From positions 3,623,907 through 3,687,906 of the forward strand of contig CP159373.1 in the NCBI GenBank assembly GCA_032595685.2: a stretch of DNA of 64,000 nucleotides. Direction: 5' to 3'. Both the position numbers and the translations under genes were made by a program. A model generated the notes under the pieces. That model saw only the letters and a list, made by a program, of their open reading frames with translations, was not told where the DNA came from and made no database searches. Origin of the DNA: Candidatus Electrothrix aestuarii (GTDB lineage: Bacteria > Desulfobacterota > Desulfobulbia > Desulfobulbales > Desulfobulbaceae). Shown here piece by piece: positions 9,077-18,604 of this stretch (the stretch's first letter is position 1; each line of letters begins with the position of its first letter).

Positions 9077-9603
9077 TGAGGTATATTACAAGAGAACAAG
9101 ATGGATTCACCCTGATTGAAACAATGGTTGCAATGGTGATTTTTACGATTGGTATTCTGGCTCTGTTCGGTATGCAGACTGCGGCGATCAAGGAGAACTT
9201 AGCAGCCAATAATATTACGACCGGAGCGACACTTGCTTCCGACCGAGTTGAACAACTCATTGCCCTTAATTACGATGATACTGAAATTTCTGAGGGGGGA
9301 GCTGGAATAAGTCAATATGCATCCTGTGATGATTTATCCTCAGATAATTGGTGGCGAACTCTTTCCGCAACACAGAGAGTCAAAGAAGATTTTTTAGGAG
9401 AAACTGCCAATCATCCTGATTATTTCGTGTACTGGGCTGTTTCGAAGGGCTGTACTTTGGTGAAAGAGGGAGGTATAGGGCTTGATGATGACTCCCCATA
9501 CCGACCTAAACATCTCCATATTACAGTGACGAGAGATAACGGAAGCGGTGATGAAGAAGTGACAGCAGCATTTTCATATATCAAACAAAATCCAAATTAT
9601 TAA
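9073..9603 (+). CDS. pilV: PilV-like minor pilin
   Basis: A 176-residue prepilin with leader MMRYITREQDG, cleavage site G|FTLIE (Glu +5) and a helix ending in GILALFGMQTAAIKEN, the usual PilV pattern (G.LAL..MQ). The start overlaps the pilW stop as ATGA, indicating translational coupling. The C-terminal domain has a PilV-like alternation of polar and aromatic residues but no further motif I can name. Confidence 0.85.
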   Translation: MMRYITREQDGFTLIETMVAMVIFTIGILALFGMQTAAIKENLAANNITTGATLASDRVEQLIALNYDDTEISEGGAGISQYASCDDLSSDNWWRTLSATQRVKEDFLGETANHPDYFVYWAVSKGCTLVKEGGIGLDDDSPYRPKHLHITVTRDNGSGDEEVTAAFSYIKQNPNY

Positions 9604-9617
9604 CCACAGGAGGGGCG

Positions 9618-10316
9618 ATGAAGAAAGAAAAAAAGGAAAACGAGGAAGGGTTTGTTCTTGTTGCAGCGCTACTTATTCTGCTGGTTCTGACCGTAATGGG
9701 TATTTCTGTCAATAGAAATACAAGCACTGAGGTGAAGATTGCCTTGAATGATCGAGTGCATAAGGAAACATTTTATGCGGCCGATGCAGCTACTGAGTTG
9801 GCTACTGAGGTTCTGGTTCAGAGTATCGCCTGCTTCGGTTTTGATCAGCTAAGTACGGAGGAGGAAAAGGATGATGTGGAAGCAGGGGTGAGGATTCCAG
9901 GGGCTGCTGGGCATGATCTTTATATTGAGGAAAATGCGTTGGGGTTTTGGCGGAATTACAACACGGAAGGAGTGCCTATTCCCAGTGATGATGAGGACGG
10001 AGACGGTATTCCTGATCGTCAGATGGTTTATCCGGCTGTGTTTAAAGAAGTCGGCAGTAACAAGGTATTCGACAGGGAGAAAACCAATGCCCAGCCTCAT
10101 GCAAATATCTCTATAGGTGGCAATACGAAATGGGTAGGTGGTGAGGCCACACAACAGTCTGACGGCTACCGGGGCAAGGGAAAAGGGCTCGGAGCTGGCG
10201 GAGTTTCTCTTGTTTATGATATTAATGTGCAGCAGATAGGGCAGGACGGCAGTGAGTCTACGGTATGTGTTCAATATAGGCATCGGCCTGGCACTGAAGG
10301 CGAATGTAGCTATTAG
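9618..10316 (+). CDS. pilX: PilX-like minor pilin
   Basis: A 232-residue protein with a charged leader (MKKEKKENEEG), then G|FVLVAALLILLVLTVMGIS and FYAADAATELATEV. Like other PilX proteins it lacks the Glu at mature position 5 and has the conserved F.AAD.A.E. motif after the helix. A strong ribosome site (AGGAGGGG) lies 5 bases before the ATG. The middle holds an acidic DEDGDGIPDRQM segment that looks like a calcium-binding loop. It sits between pilV and pilY1 in the same operon. Confidence 0.82.
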   Translation: MKKEKKENEEGFVLVAALLILLVLTVMGISVNRNTSTEVKIALNDRVHKETFYAADAATELATEVLVQSIACFGFDQLSTEEEKDDVEAGVRIPGAAGHDLYIEENALGFWRNYNTEGVPIPSDDEDGDGIPDRQMVYPAVFKEVGSNKVFDREKTNAQPHANISIGGNTKWVGGEATQQSDGYRGKGKGLGAGGVSLVYDINVQQIGQDGSESTVCVQYRHRPGTEGECSY

Positions 10317-10350
10317 TAAATAATCACGATAGAGTCAGGGGAAAAGCGTT

Positions 10351-13300
10351 ATGAATAAAATACTTCGAGCAACGGTATACAGCTTGATCGGAGCTGCATT
10401 ACTGCTACCAAGAAGCACAGGACTTGCAGCTGATGTCTGCGGCGAAGGGATCGGTATTCCGCCATTTTTGTCCTCCGGGGCAAGGCCGAATTTGCTTATG
10501 GTGCTGGATAACTCCGGTTCCATGCTGGATGCGGCGTATAGCGATGAAACAAGCTTCTGTTTTGATGATACCTATGTGAGCACAAAAACCTATGGTGGCT
10601 ATTTTGAGCAGGAGAGCTGGTACAAGTGGGTTGGACCGGGAACAGACACAAGTTATACTGATCTTCCTCCCTGGGAAAGCGGGCATGACTATACAGCCGG
10701 ACAACGTGTGTATGCCAATGGCATTATCTGGGAGGCCAAGACAACAGATACTTCTTCTGCTGTGGATAATATCGGGGATGATATCGGAGTTGCCTGGAAA
10801 AAAATAACCTTTACTGATGTTGGTAAGTGGTTCAGTGGTACCAATTATACAACGGGCGATATTGTTTGGTATGGTCCACAGATGTACCAAGCAACTGCGG
10901 CAAGCAGCAATAAAGCTCCTGATGGAACAGATGGAGCTAGTTTTTGGAAAACAATTGATCATACATGGGAAAATAGCAAGGATTATACAGCAGGCGATAT
11001 AGTGTCTTATAAAGGCCTCTTGTATACGGCTGACGCAGATGGAACATCTGCCGGAACAGGGGTGTATGATGATACCGGGGTCATATGGAATCTTCTGAAG
11101 GAAGGGTCTTTTGTTGCGGTTGATAGTGATGCGGCGTCAACTTATTGTTCCGGTGCTGATGGTTCTGAAAAATATACCCATTCCGACCTCTGTCTCAGTT
11201 TAAACGAAACAAAAGATCCCAAACAGGTTTCAGCCTTTGCCGCGCGCGGTAATTTTTTGAACTGGGCAATGGCATCTAAGTTTGATGTAGAGAAGAAGAT
11301 CCTCACCGGAGGGCGATATGATTATAAGGATGACCTGTTGATGACTGAACACCGGGGCTGTTCCGGGTCGCTGGCTATTAAGCAGATTCAGATGGATGGT
11401 GATCCGGGAAAATTTCTCAGTCTGGCTGTTCGAGGTTCCCGTTATAATGATGGTGAGTATCGTGAAGATCGTGTGGACAGCACGGATGATACCGGGCGGC
11501 TGGAAATTTGGGGGGTTACTGATAGCGGATATGCGATTTCAGCGGAGTGTCAGGCAGCCATGGAAAGAATAGCAAGTCATGGACTGAACGGTAGCCAGAA
11601 TCAGATTCAATCCTGTATTGAGAGCTTTCCTGCTGCGGATGATAAGCTGACAGCCATGCGCCCGGTCTTGAATCACAGTCTTCAGACGTGCTGGCAGTCG
11701 AAGATTAATAACGGACATGTCAATACGCTGACCAGTGCTTGTGAAGAGCTGTATGAAACATATCATCCTTCGGAGTTGATCCCAGCGGATGGTGGACCGT
11801 ATATCTGCTACGGTGTGTATGATTCCGGTGTCGATCATATGAACAGGACCGGATATATGGGCCGGGTCTGGATTCAGGGCGATGGTGGTGGTGTCACCAT
11901 GAAGACCTGTAACCCCCGTACTGCTGATGGCGAATGCAGCGGCGTAAACTGTTGCTGGAAAGCAGGTCCGGCAGATGATAGTACCTGTTTAAATTATAGG
12001 AATAATGCAGACGGGTACGTTGAACAATGTACAGCAAGCAGTGGTGGTGGGACTGAAACCTGCGGTCCCCAGGAAGCCAATGGTGAGTGTAGCGGCGTAA
12101 ATTGTTGCTGGGGGGGGAATGAAGGAGACCCTAACCAAGACTGTATAACCTATAGAAATAATGCTGACGGTTATGTTGAAGAATGCACAAAAACAAAGGG
12201 CAAGGGCACAGAAAAGCTGCCTTATACGTGTAGTACTTGGGAAGTTAAGGAGATATGCGTTACAGATGGTGCTGTTTGCACCCAATGGAAAATACTGGGT
12301 GACTGGGACGATGGCTCAGGAACCTGTGAATACGGAGTTGACGATCCTGTAGCGATCGGCGGCAGCGGTGACAGTACAGGCAATTGGGAGGAAGATCCCA
12401 GTGCTTCGTCTGGCAATGGCGTGTATGAGGCTATCCTTGATTACTGTGATTCTTTTAAATACCCCGAGGTCATTGATCCTTCTGAGACTGCTGCAAAAAC
12501 AAGTGAGACAGGTAATGTTCCCGCCTTGCTCAGGGACTCTGAATTGATGGCCCAGATTGGCAGCTCTTACCCGCTGACCACTATGAAGGGCTATATCGCT
12601 GAGGATACGAGGCCCGAAGGTATTATCCAATCCGTGGCCAGTGATCTCCGTTTGGGACTTATGGCCTTTAACTCTGTCGGTGCGGCTACCGAATGTGCGC
12701 TTGCCGCGACCGATACCACCTCGAAAATTGACAAGTATTGTCCGTTGGATAATAGGGATGGCGCAGTCTTATTGAGTGAAATTGAGGACGGGGACTGGGT
12801 AAAGGCTCTTGATTCCAGCTATGATAATGGAAAACGACGGCATGTAGATGAGCTGGCTCAAAATATTAATGATACCAGAGCTACCTCATGGACACCGCTG
12901 GGCGAGGCTCTGTATAGTGCTCTCGGTTATTATACCCAGAATAGCATGTTCTGCCTGAATGTTGATGGTAGCGGTAACTGCTTAGATTGGTGTCTGGATG
13001 TTGATGATGATCCTGATAGTGAGTATTATGATGTTGATCCTGAAACCTGCGCCTATCCCGCAGATGATGATCCTGTGCAGTACTGGTGCCAGGATAACCA
13101 TATCCTCGTTATTACGGAAGGAGAATCCACTGCGGACCTCAATGATTCTGTTACAAAATTTATCGCTGCTCCAGACAGTTATTTTGGACCTGATGCAACC
13201 TCTGATGAGAAAAGTTGGGTCGGAGATGACGATACCGATGGTGATACCGATAATTATAGCGGATGTACGGATGGTCTGTACGGCGGTACTTATCTTGATG

Positions 13301-16300
13301 ATATGACATGGTGGGGGCAAAATTCTCTTCCTTTGTACAAAAAGAGATATCTGTCTGATCCAGACGGAAATCAGAATGAAAAGAACCCAATTTCTACTTA
13401 TATGGTGACTACGGGAACTCTGACTGGTGATACATCGGACGAGTGTAATCCGGATACATTAATGACTAATGCTGCTGTAAACGGTGGTACAGAATACTAC
13501 TACTCTGGTGAGGATCCTCAACAGCTTGAGGATAACCTCTATGCTGTACTGGGAGATATTATGACCCGTGCCTCAGCCGGTGCTGCTGCCTCGGTTATTT
13601 CTAACTCCAGAAGTGGTGACGGTGCTATTTATCAGGCACTTTTCTGGCCCAGAAAAGAGAACGGTATTGAGGTTGATGGTGTTGAAGGTACCATCAGCTG
13701 GGCTGGTAACATCCATGCCTTATTTATTGACTCTAATAATATCCTCTATGAAGATACAAATCAGAACGGTAAACTGGATCCAGATGCTGCCGGTACTCCG
13801 GATAAGGAAATCCATATATATTTCAGTAATACAGTGAGTAGGGCAAGGGGCTGCTATGTTGATTTAGTGGATGATCAATGTCCGACTGATCCTGCAACCG
13901 ACTGCGTTGTTGGGAGCGACTGTGCCGAGTTAGAGGATATTAGATATCTCTGGTCAGCTAATGATCAGCTGCGAAAGATGAAAGATGAAGATCTTGATGG
14001 CCTTCCTGATCGTAAAATATTTACCTGGAACGATTTGGATAACGATGGCATTGTTAATGACGACGAAGATAGTTCTCTCAATGATACAGGGGAGACGTTC
14101 CTGCTGAAGCACCGAACTGATTGGGCGAGCTTGATCAGCGATGAAGATCAGAAACTTTATAATCGTGGTTCCTTGGTTAATGATTTTCTGACAGATGCTG
14201 ACTACAGTGATTTTGCTGGCCCCTCGGACACCCAGGTAAATGATGCGATGAATGCTTTAGTCACATGGTTGATGGGGGTGGATCAACTGAACTATGAATC
14301 TACAGATGATAACAATAATTCTTGGCTAGACAGACCACTGCGATCCCGACAATACAGGTTCGTAACTAAAGATGATGACGGAACAATTACCTCAACCGAA
14401 GATACCGAATGGCGACTTGGTGATGTTATTCATTCTTCACCAATTACTGTGAACAAGCCAGCAGAGAATTTTCACCTTATTTATCGTGACCCGACTTATA
14501 AGGATTACGTAAGGCGGTGGACAGATAGACGTACAGTTGTTTACTTCGGTGCCAATGACGGCATGTTGCATGCTGTGAACAGCGGTTTTTATAAGGATAC
14601 AGATCGCCAGTTTTATTGTTCAAAAGGATATACAGGTCAGGCAGACCACGGTGATTGTGGTGACGGCGAATATAATCTCGGTGAAGAGATGTGGGCTTAT
14701 ATACCTTATAATCTACAACCGCACCTGAAATGTCTGGCTGGTAAATTTTATGATCATAAGTATTTTGTTGATTTAGAACCTAGAATTGCTGACGTGCAGA
14801 TTTTTAAACCGGAGACGGCATGCGCAACAGACGTAACCTCAGATGACTGTATACATGCGGGAGGCTGGGGAACGATACTTATCGGTGGTATGCGTTTTGG
14901 AGGTGCAGCAATAGACGCTGAAAATCTGAACGGGCTTGACGGTTCAGGCGCTGATGGAATACATGATACGCGGGAGTTTAGCTCTTCCTATTTTATCTTG
15001 GATATCACCGACCCAGAGAACCCCAGAGTGTTGGGTGAATTGACCAGAACAACCGATGGTACATGTGCAGGGGATGATGCTTGTGTTGATTTGAATTATA
15101 CTACTTCTTCCCCCACCATTGTTTCCATGCGTCAGGATGATGGAGGTTCTAAATGGTATCTTGTGATGGGAAATGGACCTGCGGAGCTGGATGGCACGAA
15201 CAATGCGGGAACTCAGGGGAAAGTAGCTGTTCTCCCTCTTGAATGGTTGAACGGGACGATATCCTCATGGACTGAAGGCGTGCCTAATGCAATTACTTCA
15301 GAAACGAAAAAAGCCATTAGAATACCTGATACTCTCCCTAGTACAGCTACCTATGATGGTGGGGTGTTTAATGTGCCATTTCCGGATGGAGATCAGACAA
15401 GTGGAAGCTATATTTCACATATTATTTCAATGGATTATAATATAGATCTGACAGCAGGTGATGGCTTAGGAGCTCGCTACAGGACAGATGCTGTGTATTT
15501 TGGGACAGTGGACGGAACTGATTTTGGTAAGTATTCAGACAGTGAGATTCAAACCATATATCCTAATGCTACTGATATTTCCACGTTGGGCGATCAGTGG
15601 TACTGGAATGGCGGGGGGAGGGTCTTTCGCTTGGTGACAAGACAAACCGATACTTTTGGGAATGAGATTATATCCACACCAGCTAGCTGGACTACACCAC
15701 CAGGCCTGTCAGCTTCTGTTACAGGGGAAAGCGAAGGGCCTATACGGATGCTGATGGATGTAAAAGGCCCGGTTACTTCTGGACCTTCAGCAGGATATGA
15801 TGAAGAAGGAAAGAACTTCTGGATTTATGTCGGAACAGGTCGTTTCTACGATGAGAAGGATAAAACGGATGATGGTCGATGTATATATGCAGATTGTGAG
15901 TCATTTGGAAACGATGTAGATTGTGGGGCTGCTGATGGGTGTACTTGGAATACTGACGATCTCAAATGTATCCCGGAGGATAGCTGTAGCAACAGGACCC
16001 AAAAAGCTTTTTTCGGTTTAAAGGAGCCGGTAAAGGATGGGCGTGATTTACAAGCGGCGTCTGATGTTTGTTCTGACAGTGTAATGACATGGGCTACTAT
16101 TGAATGGGATATTACGGATTGGGGTACAGCCACGAACGGCAAGACCGAAGCAAATTCCGAAACCGGCATGAATCCCTTAGTTCCTGGAGGCCCACTTCCT
16201 AGTGGAGGCGTTCCTGGGCAGCGGGGCCTGATGCGGACTGATAATATCCTTGTCGGAGCGGATACCGGTTACCTTTATTGCGGTCATTTTGTCACACTAG

Positions 16301-16944
16301 ATGAGGATACCTACTATGAGCCATGGTGGGCGGCTGACTCGGATGATGTATTGAATGAGATTTGTTTTCCTGACGGGAAAAACGGTCCTATTTATGACAC
16401 GACTCTGGAAGAATATACTTTTGAAAAATTGCAGCAGTATATTACTGGAACGGGGTGTCAAACAGCTTCTGACGACAGAGAATACACGACTGGTTTGGAT
16501 GGCTGGTATCATGTCTTTCACGACCCGCGAGAGCGTAATCTTAACAGTTCTTTGTTGTTTAACAGCAAACTTTTTTTCTCTACCTATCAGCCCTATAATG
16601 ATAAATGTAAGGCTGAAGGCCAGAGTTTTCTGTATAAGCTCTCTCATACTACCGGAACCGGAGCGTGGGATATCCTGGTAGATCCTGATGATGGCTCTAA
16701 GGGCTCTGGAGAGAGTACATTTGGAGCAAGCGGCTCAGGGTTTGGTGGTGGAAGCAGCTCGACAGGTAGCTCTGAAAACCCTGGTGAAGTCCATGAATTC
16801 AAAAGTCCGGTACGAGGACTGGCTAACGTGGGTTCTGCAGGAGCAGCAGGGAGTGGTGGTGAGTTCTATGCTGAAAAACCTGAGCCAGCCAAGCGTGAAA
16901 GTAATAAGTTGAACTGGTCCGATAAATGTGGAGTAGAAGAATAA
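10351..16944 (+). CDS. pilY1: PilY1-type pilus tip adhesin with three CBM5/12-like modules
   Basis: A 2197-residue secreted protein, about twice the usual PilY1 length. Residues 1-26 are a signal peptide. The von Willebrand A domain begins around residue 46 with MIDAS motif DNSGS (53-57). Three consecutive modules of about 45 residues follow (about 108-151, 160-201, 206-249), each patterned W..G.DYT.GD.V.Y.G..Y.A......W, like CBM5/12 chitin-binding modules. Residues about 519-619 hold a duplicated Cys-rich unit (GECSGVNCCW, YRNNADGYVE). EF-hand-like loops occur near 1135 (DTNQNGKLDPD) and 1220 (DLDNDGIVNDDE). The C-terminal PilY1 propeller shows GDVIHSSPI and YFGANDGMLHAVN. PilY1 sits at the T4P tip and mediates adhesion and surface sensing; last gene of the pilin operon, followed by a terminator. 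Confidence 0.9.
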   Translation: MNKILRATVYSLIGAALLLPRSTGLAADVCGEGIGIPPFLSSGARPNLLMVLDNSGSMLDAAYSDETSFCFDDTYVSTKTYGGYFEQESWYKWVGPGTDTSYTDLPPWESGHDYTAGQRVYANGIIWEAKTTDTSSAVDNIGDDIGVAWKKITFTDVGKWFSGTNYTTGDIVWYGPQMYQATAASSNKAPDGTDGASFWKTIDHTWENSKDYTAGDIVSYKGLLYTADADGTSAGTGVYDDTGVIWNLLKEGSFVAVDSDAASTYCSGADGSEKYTHSDLCLSLNETKDPKQVSAFAARGNFLNWAMASKFDVEKKILTGGRYDYKDDLLMTEHRGCSGSLAIKQIQMDGDPGKFLSLAVRGSRYNDGEYREDRVDSTDDTGRLEIWGVTDSGYAISAECQAAMERIASHGLNGSQNQIQSCIESFPAADDKLTAMRPVLNHSLQTCWQSKINNGHVNTLTSACEELYETYHPSELIPADGGPYICYGVYDSGVDHMNRTGYMGRVWIQGDGGGVTMKTCNPRTADGECSGVNCCWKAGPADDSTCLNYRNNADGYVEQCTASSGGGTETCGPQEANGECSGVNCCWGGNEGDPNQDCITYRNNADGYVEECTKTKGKGTEKLPYTCSTWEVKEICVTDGAVCTQWKILGDWDDGSGTCEYGVDDPVAIGGSGDSTGNWEEDPSASSGNGVYEAILDYCDSFKYPEVIDPSETAAKTSETGNVPALLRDSELMAQIGSSYPLTTMKGYIAEDTRPEGIIQSVASDLRLGLMAFNSVGAATECALAATDTTSKIDKYCPLDNRDGAVLLSEIEDGDWVKALDSSYDNGKRRHVDELAQNINDTRATSWTPLGEALYSALGYYTQNSMFCLNVDGSGNCLDWCLDVDDDPDSEYYDVDPETCAYPADDDPVQYWCQDNHILVITEGESTADLNDSVTKFIAAPDSYFGPDATSDEKSWVGDDDTDGDTDNYSGCTDGLYGGTYLDDMTWWGQNSLPLYKKRYLSDPDGNQNEKNPISTYMVTTGTLTGDTSDECNPDTLMTNAAVNGGTEYYYSGEDPQQLEDNLYAVLGDIMTRASAGAAASVISNSRSGDGAIYQALFWPRKENGIEVDGVEGTISWAGNIHALFIDSNNILYEDTNQNGKLDPDAAGTPDKEIHIYFSNTVSRARGCYVDLVDDQCPTDPATDCVVGSDCAELEDIRYLWSANDQLRKMKDEDLDGLPDRKIFTWNDLDNDGIVNDDEDSSLNDTGETFLLKHRTDWASLISDEDQKLYNRGSLVNDFLTDADYSDFAGPSDTQVNDAMNALVTWLMGVDQLNYESTDDNNNSWLDRPLRSRQYRFVTKDDDGTITSTEDTEWRLGDVIHSSPITVNKPAENFHLIYRDPTYKDYVRRWTDRRTVVYFGANDGMLHAVNSGFYKDTDRQFYCSKGYTGQADHGDCGDGEYNLGEEMWAYIPYNLQPHLKCLAGKFYDHKYFVDLEPRIADVQIFKPETACATDVTSDDCIHAGGWGTILIGGMRFGGAAIDAENLNGLDGSGADGIHDTREFSSSYFILDITDPENPRVLGELTRTTDGTCAGDDACVDLNYTTSSPTIVSMRQDDGGSKWYLVMGNGPAELDGTNNAGTQGKVAVLPLEWLNGTISSWTEGVPNAITSETKKAIRIPDTLPSTATYDGGVFNVPFPDGDQTSGSYISHIISMDYNIDLTAGDGLGARYRTDAVYFGTVDGTDFGKYSDSEIQTIYPNATDISTLGDQWYWNGGGRVFRLVTRQTDTFGNEIISTPASWTTPPGLSASVTGESEGPIRMLMDVKGPVTSGPSAGYDEEGKNFWIYVGTGRFYDEKDKTDDGRCIYADCESFGNDVDCGAADGCTWNTDDLKCIPEDSCSNRTQKAFFGLKEPVKDGRDLQAASDVCSDSVMTWATIEWDITDWGTATNGKTEANSETGMNPLVPGGPLPSGGVPGQRGLMRTDNILVGADTGYLYCGHFVTLDEDTYYEPWWAADSDDVLNEICFPDGKNGPIYDTTLEEYTFEKLQQYITGTGCQTASDDREYTTGLDGWYHVFHDPRERNLNSSLLFNSKLFFSTYQPYNDKCKAEGQSFLYKLSHTTGTGAWDILVDPDDGSKGSGESTFGASGSGFGGGSSSTGSSENPGEVHEFKSPVRGLANVGSAGAAGSGGEFYAEKPEPAKRESNKLNWSDKCGVEE

Positions 16945-16971
16945 ACGTTTTTTTGTAGAGATTTTATTCAT

Positions 16972-17012
16972 AAACAGCCTTCGGGATTCCCGGAGGCTGT
17001 TTATATTTTTTC
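16972..17012 (+). terminator. Rho-independent terminator after pilY1
   Basis: Stem AAACAGCCT / AGGCTGTTT with an inner CGGG/CCCG pairing, followed by tatatttttt. It closes the minor-pilin operon. Confidence 0.85.
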
Positions 17013-17092
17013 TTCTCAAAGTGCCATCGCTATCGCAGCTATATCAAACAAGTTGAATATATTGTTTACCTTTTTGAAAGAGTATTTTTTCC

Positions 17093-17120
17093 TTGACTTC
17101 TATGGGTTCATGCCTATATT
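17093..17120 (+). promoter_or_regulatory. Sigma-70-like promoter for sat
   Basis: TTGACT (17093-17098), a 16-base spacer and TATATT (17115-17120), leaving a leader of about 120 bases before sat. The leader contains the small palindrome ATGGTA-A-TACCAT at 17207-17219. The rest of the 302-bp gap 16945-17246 is the pilY1 terminator and AT-rich sequence. Confidence 0.6.
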
Positions 17121-17246
17121 TAGCCTTTTTTATACCTGATTCTCAGACAGCCTGAGTGCCGACAATAACGGTTACAGGCGATAACGGGTGTTAAATTCGA
17201 CAACACATGGTAATACCATAACATTTAACTCAAAGAGGAAAGGATT

Positions 17247-18524
17247 ATGTCTCAATTAGTAGCCCCTCACGGCGGAAAAGGTCTTGTTTGTGCTCTGTTG
17301 CACGGTAATGAGCTGGTTGCAGAGAAAGAGAAGGCTGAAGGCCTGAAAAAAGTTCAGGTTAGTGCTCGTGCTAAAGGTGACCTGATCATGATGGGTATCG
17401 GTGGGTTCTCTCCGCTGGACGGATTCATGACCAAGGCTGACTGGAAAGGCGTATGTGAGAACTTTCAGCTGAGCGACGGAACTTTCTGGCCTGTACCCAT
17501 CACCCTGGATATCTCCAAGGAAGATGCTGATTCCATTGAGCTGGGCGAAGAGATTGCCTTGGAAGCTGACGGCGAAATCATGGCTACCATGAAGGTCTCA
17601 GAGAAGTACGAAATGACCGAAGCCGATAAGAAATGGGAGTGCGAGAAGGTCTTCAAGGGCGAAGGTGAAGAGTCTGCTGATGATAAATTTTGGGCCATTG
17701 CACCGGAAGATCATCCTGGCGTTATCATGGTTATGAACCAGAAGGCGGTCAACATTGCTGGACCTGTTAAAGTCCTCTCTCAGGGAAGCTACCCGGATGA
17801 GTACCAGGGCGTTTACCTGACTCCTGCTGAAACCCGTGCTATGTTTGAGGAGCGTGGCTGGTCTAAAGTTGCTGCTCTGCAGTTGCGTAACCCCATGCAT
17901 CGTTCACATGAGTATCTGGCAAAGATCGCTATCGAGGTTTGCGATGGTGTTCTGATTCACTCTTTGATCGGTAACCTGAAGCCTGGTGATATCCCTGCGG
18001 ATACTCGTGTAAAGGCTATCGAGATTCTGATTGACAACTACTTTGTAAAAGATAACGTCATCAATGCTGGTTATCCGCTGGATATGCGTTATGCTGGTCC
18101 GCGCGAAGGACTGCTGCATGCTACCTTCCGTCAGAACTACGGCATCAGCGATATGCTGATCGGCCGTGACCATGCTGGTGTAGGTGACTTCTACGGTCTG
18201 TTCGAAGCTCAGGAGATCTTTGATCGCGTACCCAAGACAGGTGAGGCAGGTAAGGATCTGCTTTGTCAGCCTATGAAGATTGACTGGACCTTCTACTGCC
18301 ACAAATGTGATGGTATGGCCTCTCTCCGTACCTGTAACCACACCAAAGATGACCGTGTTATCCTGTCCGGTACCAAACTTCGTAAGGCACTGTCTGACGG
18401 AGCTGAGATTGTGGATCACTTTGGTCGTGATGAGGTTCTGGATCACCTCAAGAAGTACTATGGTAGCCTGACCGAGAAAGTTGAGGTCAAGATGCAGGGT
18501 GCTGCTTCTGGCGCTGCTATGTAA
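17247..18524 (+). CDS. sat: Sulfate adenylyltransferase (ATP sulfurylase), dissimilatory type
   Basis: Catalyses ATP + sulfate to APS + PPi (or the reverse in sulfur oxidation) in the cytoplasm. The 425-residue length fits homo-oligomeric Sat. The nucleotide-binding motif [10 protein letters not shown] is at 212-221 and GRDHAG at 306-311. A Cys cluster (CHKC at 351-354, then Cys363) matches the zinc site of bacterial dissimilatory enzymes. AAAGAGGAAAGG forms the ribosome site, and codon use is biased as in a highly expressed gene. It stands as its own unit between promoter and terminator. The family II pyrophosphatase 1.7 kb downstream would remove the PPi. Direction (reduction, disproportionation or oxidation) cannot be told from Sat alone. 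Confidence 0.97.
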   Translation: MSQLVAPHGGKGLVCALLHGNELVAEKEKAEGLKKVQVSARAKGDLIMMGIGGFSPLDGFMTKADWKGVCENFQLSDGTFWPVPITLDISKEDADSIELGEEIALEADGEIMATMKVSEKYEMTEADKKWECEKVFKGEGEESADDKFWAIAPEDHPGVIMVMNQKAVNIAGPVKVLSQGSYPDEYQGVYLTPAETRAMFEERGWSKVAALQLRNPMHRSHEYLAKIAIEVCDGVLIHSLIGNLKPGDIPADTRVKAIEILIDNYFVKDNVINAGYPLDMRYAGPREGLLHATFRQNYGISDMLIGRDHAGVGDFYGLFEAQEIFDRVPKTGEAGKDLLCQPMKIDWTFYCHKCDGMASLRTCNHTKDDRVILSGTKLRKALSDGAEIVDHFGRDEVLDHLKKYYGSLTEKVEVKMQGAASGAAM

Positions 18525-18547
18525 TAACCAGATCACTCTGGTTGCTA

Positions 18548-18580
18548 GGGGCGAAAGTGCTTTTCGCCCCATTCTCTTGC
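18548..18580 (+). terminator. Terminator after sat
   Basis: Stem GGGGCGAAA / TTTCGCCCC (18548-18556 and 18562-18570) with a short T-containing tail. It lies between two convergent genes and may work in both directions. Confidence 0.7.
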
Positions 18581-18604
18581 TGTAGGGTGATAAAAAAAGT
18601 CACT

